From an uncultured Paracoccaceae bacterium (GTDB lineage: Bacteria > Pseudomonadota > Alphaproteobacteria > Rhodobacterales > Rhodobacteraceae): a stretch of 64,000 nt of DNA. The translations under genes were made by a program, and so were the position numbers. The notes under the pieces are model-generated. The model was not told the DNA's origin and did no database searches. It worked only from the letters and a program-made list of their open reading frames with translations. Of the stretch, positions 1 to 7,722 are shown one piece after another. The first letter of the stretch is position 1. Every line of letters starts with the position of its first letter. The DNA is taken from assembly GCA_958439195.1 (NCBI GenBank), contig OY288148.1, positions 1-64,000 on the forward strand. Direction: 5' to 3'.

Positions 1-627
1 CACACATGAATCATCCCTCCCGCCCGAAGCCCGCAATCTGTTCTGCGACAATGGCACCGACGACACGCATGACGCGATTCACGACGACCTGTCCGACACC
101 GCACCGCAAACACCCCCCCTTACGGTAACAGCCACCACCGCCGCCAATGACGGCACAGACGGCACCGCGCCGCGCCGCGCCGTCCGCCACTTGGCCGTCA
201 CCCGCCGCGCGCCACGACCAAAGGTCAATCCCGCCGCCATCCATGACCCGTTGCAACTCCACCTGCATCAGGTCCGCGATGCGCTTTACGCCCCGATCCA
301 GAGGCCGAACCCCAGCAGGCCGCGACAGTCCAACTTCAGCAACCCGCCCTTCCCCTGCGCCTTCTGGCCGTACTGCTGACTCTCGCCTTCACCCTGGCAC
401 GGCTTGCGGCCCCCTTGCGCGCCGTTGCGATGGAAAAGACCCGCCAGATTCGAAACCAGCTTTCGTCAACCCTCGCAGGGCCGATCTATGGCGCAATGTC
501 GGGCGCAATTTCAAACGCAGTATCAGGCGCAGTCTCCGCTGCCCTCCCCCGCCTGCCCGCCCGCGCAACCGCAATCGCCGGAACTGTGTTCCTGCTTGCG
601 CAGACCCTTCCGCCGCATGTGATGTAA
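1..627 (+). pseudogene. 3' part of an unidentified gene, apparently frameshifted
   Basis: From base 2 one frame is open to base 379 with the GC-rich third positions typical here until about base 292. It then gains AGG codons and loses that character. From base 295 the neighbouring frame takes over (DPEAEPQQAATVQL...), shows normal codon use and runs through two hydrophobic stretches (LLAVLLTLAFTLARL; AIAGTVFLLAQ) to a TAA at 625-627. One extra C in the C4 run at 291-294 would join the frames. I read this as the C-terminal part of a membrane-associated protein that starts left of the window and carries a one-base deletion, real or a sequencing error. The family is not recognised. It could instead be a short independent ORF of about 70 codons from 415 plus non-coding sequence. 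Confidence 0.35.
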
Positions 628-882
628 CGGCCCCTGCCCGGCAGCGGCCTTGCGCGCCGGGCAAAGCACAACCTGTGGTCACGTTTACCCATTCCTTACT
701 TGTTCCCAATCTGGCGACAACCACACTACATTCGGCGGTTTTCCGCGCAAACACCGCCAAATCAGGCAACAATCGGGCAAAACACAGGGGCAAATCATCC
801 CACCACCCCAAACTGACCCGAAAATCGGCACAATTGGCCTGCAACCATAAGGCAGAGCGCATCTGGACAGGAGGGCAGCAGA
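628..882. other. Intergenic region with no recognised gene
   Basis: About 255 bases lie between the broken gene and the next CDS. The sequence is locally AT-richer around 690-850 (for example CAAACACCGCCAAATCAGG), as expected for a promoter region. I see no convincing ORF, terminator or structured RNA. A strong ribosome binding site (AGGAGGG, 870-876) precedes the start at 883. Confidence 0.5.
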
Positions 883-1803
883 ATGGCATTCGATGACAGC
901 ACGATCGCCCAATTCGTCTTTGACCGTGATCCCGCGCTCAACCTGCCGGTTCTGGTCCGCGAACTGGACGATTCCCTCGCCCGCTCCGGCGCTGGCGACC
1001 GCCGCATCACCTGGGATTGCGAAGACCTTGTTTTCGTCGATCTGCATGGCGTGCGCTTCACCCTGTCCTACACCGGGGAAACCGCGCTTGGCCTGCCGTC
1101 CAGCCTGATGATTTCTGTCGGCCCCGGCCCCGACATCCGCCCCGAAAGCCTGAATGACAAAACCGATCGCCGCCGCTACGAAGACCTCTGCCATCTGATC
1201 GCAGACCGCCTTCGCGCCCGCTTTGCGCCGCGTGAAACGCTCTGGCATCAGGTCGCCGGTCCCGTCACCGCCGATCTTGTCGATGATCTGTTTGACCGCC
1301 TGCCCGATTTCTCGGACAGCGGGCCGAAACTTCCCCTCGCCCGCCGCTCTCTGCCGGCCGAGGCGATCCGCGCCTTCCCCGAAGCCGAAGACGGAATGCC
1401 GGTGTCCTTTGTCGAAAAGGCGATGGCCATAAAGGCCGCCAAGGCCGAACGCGCCCGCGCCGCCATGACCCGCTTTTCCACGGCGGCCATCGCGCCCGCC
1501 GCCCCCGCCAACAGCCAGCCCGATCTGCCCCGCCGCAGCCCCGGTGATCTGGACCAGATCCGCAGCGCCCTTTACCCCGAAGAGCCGGAAACCCAGGGCC
1601 AGAACGTGCGGATGCGCCTTGCTGCAACCACGCTCGATGTCACGCTGATGGTGGTCTATCTGCCGATGGGCGCGGCGATGCTGACCTGCTCGCTTTTGCG
1701 CGGCGGCGATGTCCACGCCTCAGGCCGCGTCATGGCGCTGACCTGCACGCTTCTCGCGCTCAGCCATGTTGCGGGTCTGAACCCGATCCTGTCGATCCTG
1801 TAG
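883..1803 (+). CDS. Conserved hypothetical protein with C-terminal membrane segments
   Basis: A 306-residue protein of unknown function. The start is well set by AGGAGGG seven bases upstream of ATG. The first about 150 residues look soluble and mixed alpha/beta (DCEDLVFVDLHGVRFTLSYTG), followed by an Ala/Glu/Arg-rich region near residues 180-210. The C-terminus is hydrophobic, with two likely membrane segments around residues 247-272 and 282-306, so the protein is probably tail-anchored in the inner membrane with its bulk in the cytoplasm. It ends 9 bases before the end of the convergent DUF3445 gene. I recognise no catalytic motif. Codon use matches the neighbours, so it looks like a resident gene of the group rather than an import. 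Confidence 0.8.
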   Translation: MAFDDSTIAQFVFDRDPALNLPVLVRELDDSLARSGAGDRRITWDCEDLVFVDLHGVRFTLSYTGETALGLPSSLMISVGPGPDIRPESLNDKTDRRRYEDLCHLIADRLRARFAPRETLWHQVAGPVTADLVDDLFDRLPDFSDSGPKLPLARRSLPAEAIRAFPEAEDGMPVSFVEKAMAIKAAKAERARAAMTRFSTAAIAPAAPANSQPDLPRRSPGDLDQIRSALYPEEPETQGQNVRMRLAATTLDVTLMVVYLPMGAAMLTCSLLRGGDVHASGRVMALTCTLLALSHVAGLNPILSIL

Positions 1804-1812
1804 GGATGGGGC

Positions 1813-2595
1813 TTACAGCCCCGCCGCAACCATCGCCGCCCGCTCGGCATCCGTGAACCGATCCATCGGCACGATATGGGTATGGATGGAAAACACCACC
1901 GCCCCCGTCTGCGGCAACCGCAGAATGCATTGCCGCTCTGACCGCATATAGAGCCGCGCCACCGCATAGGGCCGCCGATCAAATTCCAGCCGCGGGTTGT
2001 GCAGCGCCGGGTCGTCATAAACCAGCGCGTTATACCGCTCCAACGGTTGCCCCACCCGCACCATATCGAACAACCGCTGCACCCGCCGCGCGATGTCCTC
2101 GTCATAATGATGCACGGGTTTGTGGATGCCGGTCATCGGCTTGCCGATCTTTTGCGCCAGCGTCCAGCTTGCCGGAAAACACAGGACCGCCCCGGTCATC
2201 ACCGATTCCGCGCCCTGTTTTTCCATCAGGCACAAATCTTCCTGCACCAACCGCCCCAGCGTCACCAAGGGCGCATCCGCATCCAGCGGCACCACCACCC
2301 CATCCGGCCGCCGCACCTCGTGCGCGCCCACCGCATAACCCGCCCGCCGTGCCAGCACCTCCAGCACCGCCGCATATAGTTCATCCGCCGCCGCCCGCCC
2401 TTCCGGCAACACGGCATGGACGAATGGCAATCTTTCCGCGATCAACCGGTCCCGCTCGGCCATCTGCCCGGCAAAGGCCTCATCCTCGCGCAGCCAATCC
2501 TCCGCCCCACAGGGCAGCATTCCCGGCAACCGCCATGTCCGCGGGTCAGCCCACGGCATATGCGGCAAAAGATCCTGAAAAACCGGTGCGCTCAT
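1813..2595 (-). CDS. Heme-dependent oxidative N-demethylase alpha-like protein (DUF3445)
   Basis: This 260-residue protein reads as the DUF3445 family, whose characterised member is the PAS-fold alpha subunit of a heme-dependent oxidative dimethylamine demethylase. Recognisable segments are the N-terminal MPWADPRTWRLPGM, the central LVQEDLCLMEK followed by LCFPASWTLAQKIGKP, and the C-terminal LRLPQTGAVVFSIHTH; these are conserved through the family. I placed the start at MSAPVFQDL because the residues further upstream are not protein-like. The gene stands alone: no beta, gamma or delta subunit genes are beside it, so whether it is a full demethylase or a heme protein of other function is open. 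It is divergent from dddP across 125 bases, which suggests a shared control region. Family assignment is firm; the reaction is inferred. Confidence 0.8.
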   Translation of the reverse strand: MSAPVFQDLLPHMPWADPRTWRLPGMLPCGAEDWLREDEAFAGQMAERDRLIAERLPFVHAVLPEGRAAADELYAAVLEVLARRAGYAVGAHEVRRPDGVVVPLDADAPLVTLGRLVQEDLCLMEKQGAESVMTGAVLCFPASWTLAQKIGKPMTGIHKPVHHYDEDIARRVQRLFDMVRVGQPLERYNALVYDDPALHNPRLEFDRRPYAVARLYMRSERQCILRLPQTGAVVFSIHTHIVPMDRFTDAERAAMVAAGL

Positions 2596-2720
2596 GCCCC
2601 TTGCGTAACCCGCCGAACCACGCCCATCAACCCCACCCAAATCCGACCTCCCCAGGTCGCGCAAAGGCAACCCTGCGCGCGCCACCTGTCCGACCATCGC
2701 CGGGCCAGCAGGGGGCCGCC

Positions 2721-4064
2721 ATGAACCAGCACTACGCCGACCGCCGCAAGATCGACCCAAGCCGGGGTGCCACGCTGGGTGACGGCTCCACCAATGACAA
2801 TGACCGCGTCGAAATCGGCCCGACGCAGCTTGCCTTCGCCGAATGGCAGGCCGCCGGCCTGACACCCCCGAACCTTGGCACGATGCGCCACTACCGCTGG
2901 GACAGGCTGGTTCAGGCGCTCCAGGCCCGCGATTACGGCGGCCTTCTGATGTTCGATCCGCTTAACATCCGCTACGCCACCGACACCACGAATATGCAAC
3001 TGTGGAACACCCACAATCCCTTCCGCGCCTGCCTGTTGCTGGCCGATGGTCACATGGTGATGTGGGAATACAAGAATTCCCCCTTCCTCGTCACCTTCAA
3101 CCCCTTGGTCAAGGAACTCCGCTCCGGGGCCACCTTCTTTTACAACTCCACCGGCGACCGGGGCGAAGCGGCGGCAAAGGCCTTCGCCGCGCAGGTGGAC
3201 GATCTGATGCGCGAACACGCAGGCCACAACCGCCGCCTCGCGGTGGACAAGATCATGGTCCACGGCCTTCGCGCGCTCGAATCCATCGGGTTTCAGGTGA
3301 TGGAAGGTGAGGAAGTCACCGAACGCACCCGCGCCATCAAAGGCCCCGACGATATGCGCGCCATGCGCTGCGCCGCCCATGCCTGTGAATCCGCCGTCAC
3401 CGCGATGGAGGCGTTCACCCGCGAAAACGTCCCCAAAGGCGGCGTATCCGAAGATGACATCTGGTCCGTCCTCCATGCCGAAAATATCCGCCGTGGCGGC
3501 GAATGGATCGAAACCCGCCTCCTCGCCTCCGGCCCCCGCACCAATCCGTGGTTTCAGGAATGCGGCCCCCGCATCGTGCAGAACAACGAAATCGTGGCTT
3601 TTGACACCGACCTGATCGGCGCCTACGGTTTCTGCATCGACATCAGCCGCACCTGGTGGGTGGGCGACCAGCGCCCCACGAACGCGATGATCTCGGCCTA
3701 TGCCCACGCGCTGGATCATATCCGTGATCACCAATCGCGCCTGAAACCCGGCGTCTCGATCCGCGAACTTACCTTCGGCGGCCACCAGCTTGATGATCAG
3801 TATTGGACGCAGAAATATTCCTGCAAGATGCACGGCGTGGGTCTTTGCGATGAATGGCCCTACGTCACCTATCCCGATGGCTGGATGGACGGTGCCTTTG
3901 ACGCTGTCCTTGAACCCGGCATGACACTCTGTGTCGAAGCATTGGTCAGCCCCGAAGGCGGCAATTTCTCGATCAAGCTGGAAGATCAGGTGCTTATCAC
4001 CGAAACCGGATGTGAAAACCTGACCCGCTACCCGTTCGACACGGCCCTGATGGCACGCGCCTGA
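2721..4064 (+). CDS. dddP: Dimethylsulfoniopropionate (DMSP) lyase DddP
   Basis: A 447-residue M24-fold enzyme that cleaves DMSP to dimethyl sulfide and acrylate in the cytoplasm. The N-terminus (RKIDPSRGATLGDG) and the segment MQLWNTHNPFRAC are hallmarks of roseobacter DddP rather than of true M24 peptidases. Metal ligands fall at D295, D297, D307, H371, E406 and E421, with the proposed catalytic base at D377. These are the same residue numbers I recall for the Ruegeria enzyme, so the site is intact. The start at 2721 follows a G-rich site (AGCAGGGGG). No other ddd, dmd or acu gene is adjacent, so acrylate handling must be encoded elsewhere. The divergent neighbour is a DUF3445 heme protein. 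Misassignment as creatinase or prolidase is the usual alternative, and the residue match argues against it. Confidence 0.93.
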   Translation: MNQHYADRRKIDPSRGATLGDGSTNDNDRVEIGPTQLAFAEWQAAGLTPPNLGTMRHYRWDRLVQALQARDYGGLLMFDPLNIRYATDTTNMQLWNTHNPFRACLLLADGHMVMWEYKNSPFLVTFNPLVKELRSGATFFYNSTGDRGEAAAKAFAAQVDDLMREHAGHNRRLAVDKIMVHGLRALESIGFQVMEGEEVTERTRAIKGPDDMRAMRCAAHACESAVTAMEAFTRENVPKGGVSEDDIWSVLHAENIRRGGEWIETRLLASGPRTNPWFQECGPRIVQNNEIVAFDTDLIGAYGFCIDISRTWWVGDQRPTNAMISAYAHALDHIRDHQSRLKPGVSIRELTFGGHQLDDQYWTQKYSCKMHGVGLCDEWPYVTYPDGWMDGAFDAVLEPGMTLCVEALVSPEGGNFSIKLEDQVLITETGCENLTRYPFDTALMARA

Positions 4065-4231
4065 AGGGCCGTCCCGTTACGCGAAAACAGGGCCATGCCC
4101 GCCCGCACCTGCGGAATTTTCGCAGAAAATTCGTGCCCCCCGCACCGCCCCTCTGCCTTGCCTCGCAGCCCGTCCCGGCGTAAGCCCACGGCGTCCCATC
4201 CCTGTCACCCATACCCAAGACGAGGTCCGCC

Positions 4232-5533
4232 ATGATCCCCCGCTATTCCCGCCCCGACATGGTCGCCCTCTGGGAACCCCAGACCCGTTTCCGCATCTGG
4301 TTCGAAATCGAAGCCCACGCCTGCGACGCGCAGGCCATCCTCGGTGTGATCCCCAAGGCCAATGCCGAAGCCGTCTGGAAGGCAAAGGATGTCACTTTCG
4401 ACGTCGCCCGCATCGATGAAATCGAGGCGGTGACAAAACACGACGTCATCGCCTTTCTCACCCATCTTGCCGAAATCATCGGCAATGACACCGCCCGTTT
4501 CGTTCATCAGGGCATGACCTCGTCGGATGTCCTCGACACCACGCTGAACATCCAACTTGCCCGCGCCGCCGACCTTCTCCTCGCAGGCATCGACCGTGTC
4601 CTTGCCGCGCTGAAAACCCGCGCTTTTGAACACAAGGACACGGTCCGCATCGGCCGCAGCCACGGCATCCACGCCGAACCCACGACGATGGGCCTTACCT
4701 TCGCGCGCTTCTACGCCGAAATGGCGCGCAACCGCGCCCGCCTGATCAACGCCCGCACGGAAATTGCCACCGGCGCGATCTCCGGCGCTGTCGGCACCTT
4801 CGCCAATATCGACCCCTTTGTCGAAGAACACGTCTGCGCCCAACTGGGCCTGACGCCCGAACCCATCTCCACCCAGGTCATCCCGCGCGACCGCCATGCC
4901 ATGTTCTTTGCCACGCTCGGCGTCATCGCCTCCAGCATCGAAAATATTGCGATCGAGATCCGGCACATGCAGCGCACCGAGGTGCTGGAGGCCGAGGAAT
5001 TCTTCTCCCCCGGTCAAAAAGGCAGCAGCGCCATGCCGCATAAACGCAACCCTGTGCTGACCGAAAACCTCACCGGCCTCGCCCGCCTTGTCCGCATGTC
5101 GGTGATCCCCGCCTTGGAAAACGTGGCGCTCTGGCATGAACGCGACATCTCGCATTCCTCGGTTGAACGCGCCATTGGCCCCGACACCACCATCACCCTC
5201 GATTTCGCGCTGCACCGTCTGGCTGGCGTGATCGAAAAGCTGGTGATCTACCCGGAAAACATGCTTCGGAACATGAACAAATTCAAAGGTCTGGTCATGT
5301 CGCAGCGCGTTCTGCTGGCGCTGACCCAGGCTGGCGTCAGCCGCGAAGACAGCTACCGTCTGGTGCAACGCAACGCGATGAAGGTCTGGGAAAAAGGCGC
5401 CGACTTCCAGACCGAACTGCTGGCCGACCCCGAGGTGACCGCCGCCCTTTCCCCGGCCGAGATCGCCGAAAAATTCGACTTGGGCTATCACACCAAACAC
5501 GTCGACACGATCTTCCGCCGCGTCTTCGGCTGA
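4232..5533 (+). CDS. purB: Adenylosuccinate lyase
   Basis: A 433-residue enzyme of the fumarase/aspartase superfamily. It acts twice in purine synthesis: SAICAR to AICAR plus fumarate, and adenylosuccinate to AMP plus fumarate. The superfamily signature GSSAMPHKRNP begins at residue 264. The conserved TSSDVLDT (about residue 92) and the histidine-containing RSHGIHAEPTT (about residue 140) are present, as is the HERDISHSS loop. Length is normal for the bacterial short form. The start MIPRYSRPDM matches the family N-terminus. It is a single-gene unit after dddP with a 167-base gap, and is followed by two GC-rich hairpins (5535-5550 and 5566-5583). Confidence 0.97.
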   Translation: MIPRYSRPDMVALWEPQTRFRIWFEIEAHACDAQAILGVIPKANAEAVWKAKDVTFDVARIDEIEAVTKHDVIAFLTHLAEIIGNDTARFVHQGMTSSDVLDTTLNIQLARAADLLLAGIDRVLAALKTRAFEHKDTVRIGRSHGIHAEPTTMGLTFARFYAEMARNRARLINARTEIATGAISGAVGTFANIDPFVEEHVCAQLGLTPEPISTQVIPRDRHAMFFATLGVIASSIENIAIEIRHMQRTEVLEAEEFFSPGQKGSSAMPHKRNPVLTENLTGLARLVRMSVIPALENVALWHERDISHSSVERAIGPDTTITLDFALHRLAGVIEKLVIYPENMLRNMNKFKGLVMSQRVLLALTQAGVSREDSYRLVQRNAMKVWEKGADFQTELLADPEVTAALSPAEIAEKFDLGYHTKHVDTIFRRVFG

Positions 5534-5565
5534 TCTCACGAAAGCGTGAGTAGGCAATCCCGCAG

Positions 5566-5583
5566 GGGCGGAATTTTCCGCCC
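5566..5583 (+). terminator. Hairpin downstream of purB
   Basis: An 8-bp perfect stem GGGCGGAA/TTCCGCCC with a two-base loop lies 33 bases after the purB stop. A smaller hairpin, CTCACG-AAAG-CGTGAG (5535-5550), sits just upstream of it. There is no clear T-run after the stem, so termination may be weak or the stem may protect the 3' end. Confidence 0.45.
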
Positions 5584-5687
5584 TTGCAACACGTGATTCC
5601 ATGCTACCCTCGTCTTACGTACCGGATGCGGATTTTCCGACCGCCGGTCGCCCTGCTGACAGTCACATGCCAACAAAAGGACGACCC

Positions 5688-5858
5688 ATGAAAATCAAGA
5701 CCACATTCATTGCGCTGACCCTCTCGCTTGCGCCCACCTTCGCCCTCGCAGGTGGTGGCTGCAATTCGGAAAAGATGAACATCACCGCCTCGACCTGTGC
5801 CGAAGGCACGGTCTTGGATGCCGCCACCGGCACCTGCATCCCGCAAACAACCTCGTGA
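5688..5858 (+). CDS. Very small secreted cysteine-containing protein
   Basis: A 56-residue product starting at MKIKTTFIALTLSLAPTF, a clean Sec signal peptide ending near FALA-GGG, which leaves about 32 mature residues. The mature part holds three cysteines, in the pattern GGGC, STC and GTC, and could form one disulfide bond in the periplasm. The start is supported by AAAAGG about 10 bases upstream. An in-frame upstream extension to 5601 lacks coding character. The gene lies between purB and the FliG-like gene and looks independently expressed. A GC-rich stem (5867-5885) follows it. Function is unknown and no enzyme motif can be seen. Confidence 0.65.
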   Translation: MKIKTTFIALTLSLAPTFALAGGGCNSEKMNITASTCAEGTVLDAATGTCIPQTTS

Positions 5859-5891
5859 CACGGTAAGGGCCGGTTAACCCGGCCCGCCTAA

Positions 5892-5917
5892 CCTTCCCAA
5901 AGCCACTTTCGGGAAGG
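5892..5917 (+). promoter_or_regulatory. Hairpin that sequesters the ribosome binding site of the FliG-like gene
   Basis: CCTTCCC (5892-5898) pairs with GGGAAGG (5911-5917), and the adjacent AAAG and CTTT extend the stem with one bulged C. The second arm contains the Shine-Dalgarno sequence (GGAAGG) of the ATG at 5921, so the stem would hide it. It could be a translational switch, or the leftover of a terminator for the small upstream gene; no U-run follows it. Confidence 0.5.
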
Positions 5918-5920
5918 AAC

Positions 5921-6322
5921 ATGATGCAGGACGAAAGCCCTGTCGCCCTCGCGCGCATCACTCCGGTTTCGGGCCTTGTCCCGCGCCGTACCACGCCGTC
6001 GGAAAAAGCCGCGATCATCGTGCGCCTGATGCTGGCCGAAGGCGCGCCGCTGTCACTGGCCGATATGCCAGAACAGCATCAAACCCGTCTTGCCGAACAG
6101 ATGGCCCGCATGGGCCTTGTCGACCGGGCCACCCTCGCTGCCGTGGTCGATGCTGTCTTCGCCGCCCTCTCCCCCCGCATGGTGCAGCAATTGCGCGATG
6201 ACATGGCCGCCCGCGGCACCGTCACCCCAAAAGACGCCGACGCCGCCTTCACCGCCATCACCACCGCCATCCGCCAACTCGAAGCCGCGGGCGAACTCAC
6301 CCTGAAACAGGACGACGCCTGA
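5921..6322 (+). CDS. Very short FliG-like protein
   Basis: A 133-residue protein that resembles the two ends of a flagellar motor switch FliG. The N-terminal segment SEKAAIIVRLMLAEG is like the FliG N-terminal domain, and the last 45 residues (SPRMVQQLRDDMAARGTV...DADAAFTAITTAIRQLEAAGEL) are like the FliG C-terminal motor-facing helix bundle. Normal FliG is about 330-350 residues, so the middle domain and most of the C-terminal domain would be missing. The reading frame is intact and codon use is normal. No flagellar genes are nearby. It may be a remnant kept in frame or a distinct small FliG-like protein in this family. Its ribosome binding site is buried in the hairpin at 5892-5917. The FliG relationship is by eye. 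Confidence 0.6.
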   Translation: MMQDESPVALARITPVSGLVPRRTTPSEKAAIIVRLMLAEGAPLSLADMPEQHQTRLAEQMARMGLVDRATLAAVVDAVFAALSPRMVQQLRDDMAARGTVTPKDADAAFTAITTAIRQLEAAGELTLKQDDA

Positions 6323-6801
6323 TCCGGCCGTGCCTCGCAACAGGCCATACCCCACCCCACAGCCAAAGGCCGCGATCCCACCAACCGCCGCCCCGCCCCG
6401 CCCTTTCGCAGATCAGCCTGATGCCGCTCGACACGCCACATCTCCCGGCGGACCACCACCCGGCACCGCTTCCCCACCGCACATGGCCCATTCATCTTGG
6501 CTCAAATACCCAAACTTCCTTCGTCCAAACGCGCGCCCTGCCAATCCATATCAAACCTCCCCCCCCCCCTTTCATCTTGGTCCAAATACCCGAAGGGGGT
6601 GAATGGCGGCGCGGCACGCGCCGACAGAGGGGGCGGCACGCCCCTTCACCACCGAGCCAAGCGCGCCAGCGCGCAGGCGAGAACATAAGCCGCGCGGCGG
6701 CACGCCGCTCCATCAGTTCACCGCCCATAAGTTCACCGCTCACCCCACCTTGCCCCCGCCCGCCGCCCCGCCTACGGTCCGGCGCGACCCAAGGACCGAT
6801 C
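6323..6801. other. Gene-free region rich in intergenic repeats
   Basis: About 480 bases without a credible gene. It contains two copies of the 21-bp TTCATCTTGG/AAATACCC motif (6491-6511 and 6571-6591), a C11 run near 6559-6569, and the longer 115-bp repeat element listed separately. ORFs running through it have proline/histidine-rich translations with no coding character. Confidence 0.7.
6571..6687 (+). repeat. Copy 1 of a 115-bp structured intergenic repeat
   Basis: This element is about 85% identical by eye to 39185-39300. It begins with the TTCATCTTGG/AAATACCC motif and contains a G-rich stretch ending GGTGAATGGCGGCGC, the core CGCCGACAGAGGGGGC, and the tail ACCGAGCCAAGCGC followed by GCGCGCAGGCGAGA. 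Stems are possible around GGCGGCGC/GCGCCG and GGGGGC/GCCCC, and substitutions between copies tend to keep them. No protein is encoded. It looks like a REP/BIME-like dispersed element or a structured transcript end. Confidence 0.75.
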
Positions 6802-7677
6802 ATGCAGCACCCAACCGAAGCCTCCACCCGCCAGGGCATCCTGTTGATGCTGCTCTCGCTTCTGATGTTCACCGCTATGGATGCGCTGGCCAAGGGGCTG
6901 GTGCAGCGTTACCCGACCCCGCAGGTGGTCTGGGCGCGCTTTGCCGGGCAGTTGTTCCTTGTCGTTCTGATCCTGAACATCCGCCTCGGCCCCGCCCTGC
7001 GCACCAGAAACCCGCGCCTGCACGCGCTCCGCTCTCTCACGCAACTGGGCGCCACCGGGTTCTTCTTCGCCTCCCTCACCCATATCGGCCTGGCCGAGGC
7101 GACGGCCCTGGCCGACATCAACCCCGTCCTCATCACCTTGGGCGCGGCCCTGTTCCTGGGGGAAAAACTTGGCCCCCGCCGCATCGCGGGCGTCATCACC
7201 GCGATGATCGGCGCCTTGATCATCATACGCCCCGGTGCCGATGTCTTTACCCCCGCCGCGCTTCTGCCCCTGGCCTGCGCGGTCTGCTACGCCGCCTCGG
7301 CACTTCTGACCCGCAAGGTCGGCATGACAGAAAGCCCGTGGACCGCAATGTTTTACGGCGCGCTTCTTGGCACCCTTGTCACCAGCGCCATGATGCCCGC
7401 TGTCTGGCAGCCCATCGCCGCCGCTGACCTGTGGCTTTTCGCCGTTGTGGGCATCCTGGGCACGGCGGCGCAGATCTGCCTGATCCGCGCCTTTTCCGTG
7501 GCCGAAGCCGGGGCCATCGCCCCCTTCGGCTATGGCGGCATTCTTCTGGCAACCCTCTGGGGCGTTCTGTTCTACGACGAATGGCCCGATGCGCTGACCT
7601 TCCTCGGTGCCTTCATCATCGTGGCATCCGGCACCTATATCTGGCACCGCGAAACGCGGGCCAGACGCCGCAATTGA
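6802..7677 (+). CDS. EamA/DMT-family inner-membrane transporter
   Basis: A 291-residue protein with about ten hydrophobic segments in two repeated EamA halves. The first half holds ATALADINPVLITLGAALFLGEKLG and the second GAIAPFGYGGILLATLWGVLFYDEWP, the characteristic proline/glycine-containing helix followed by an E-K or D-E pair. It is probably an exporter or importer of small metabolites or amino acids in the inner membrane; the substrate cannot be read from the sequence. AAGGA eleven bases before ATG 6802 sets the start, and the upstream in-frame extension is repeat sequence. It is convergent with the DUF1223 gene across a short gap that contains a duplicated ACCGCGAAACGCGGGCCAGACG (split here) stretch at both sides of the stop. 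Confidence 0.88.
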   Translation: MQHPTEASTRQGILLMLLSLLMFTAMDALAKGLVQRYPTPQVVWARFAGQLFLVVLILNIRLGPALRTRNPRLHALRSLTQLGATGFFFASLTHIGLAEATALADINPVLITLGAALFLGEKLGPRRIAGVITAMIGALIIIRPGADVFTPAALLPLACAVCYAASALLTRKVGMTESPWTAMFYGALLGTLVTSAMMPAVWQPIAAADLWLFAVVGILGTAAQICLIRAFSVAEAGAIAPFGYGGILLATLWGVLFYDEWPDALTFLGAFIIVASGTYIWHRETRARRRN

Positions 7678-7722
7678 TTCCATCTGCCACCGCGAAACGC
7701 GGGCCAGACGCGGCGGCTGATC

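Noticed and set aside
2721..4064. Annotation of the M24-fold gene as creatinase or aminopeptidase
   Set aside because: It has the DddP N-terminus and DddP metal-site numbering and differs strongly from the creatinase at 58452.
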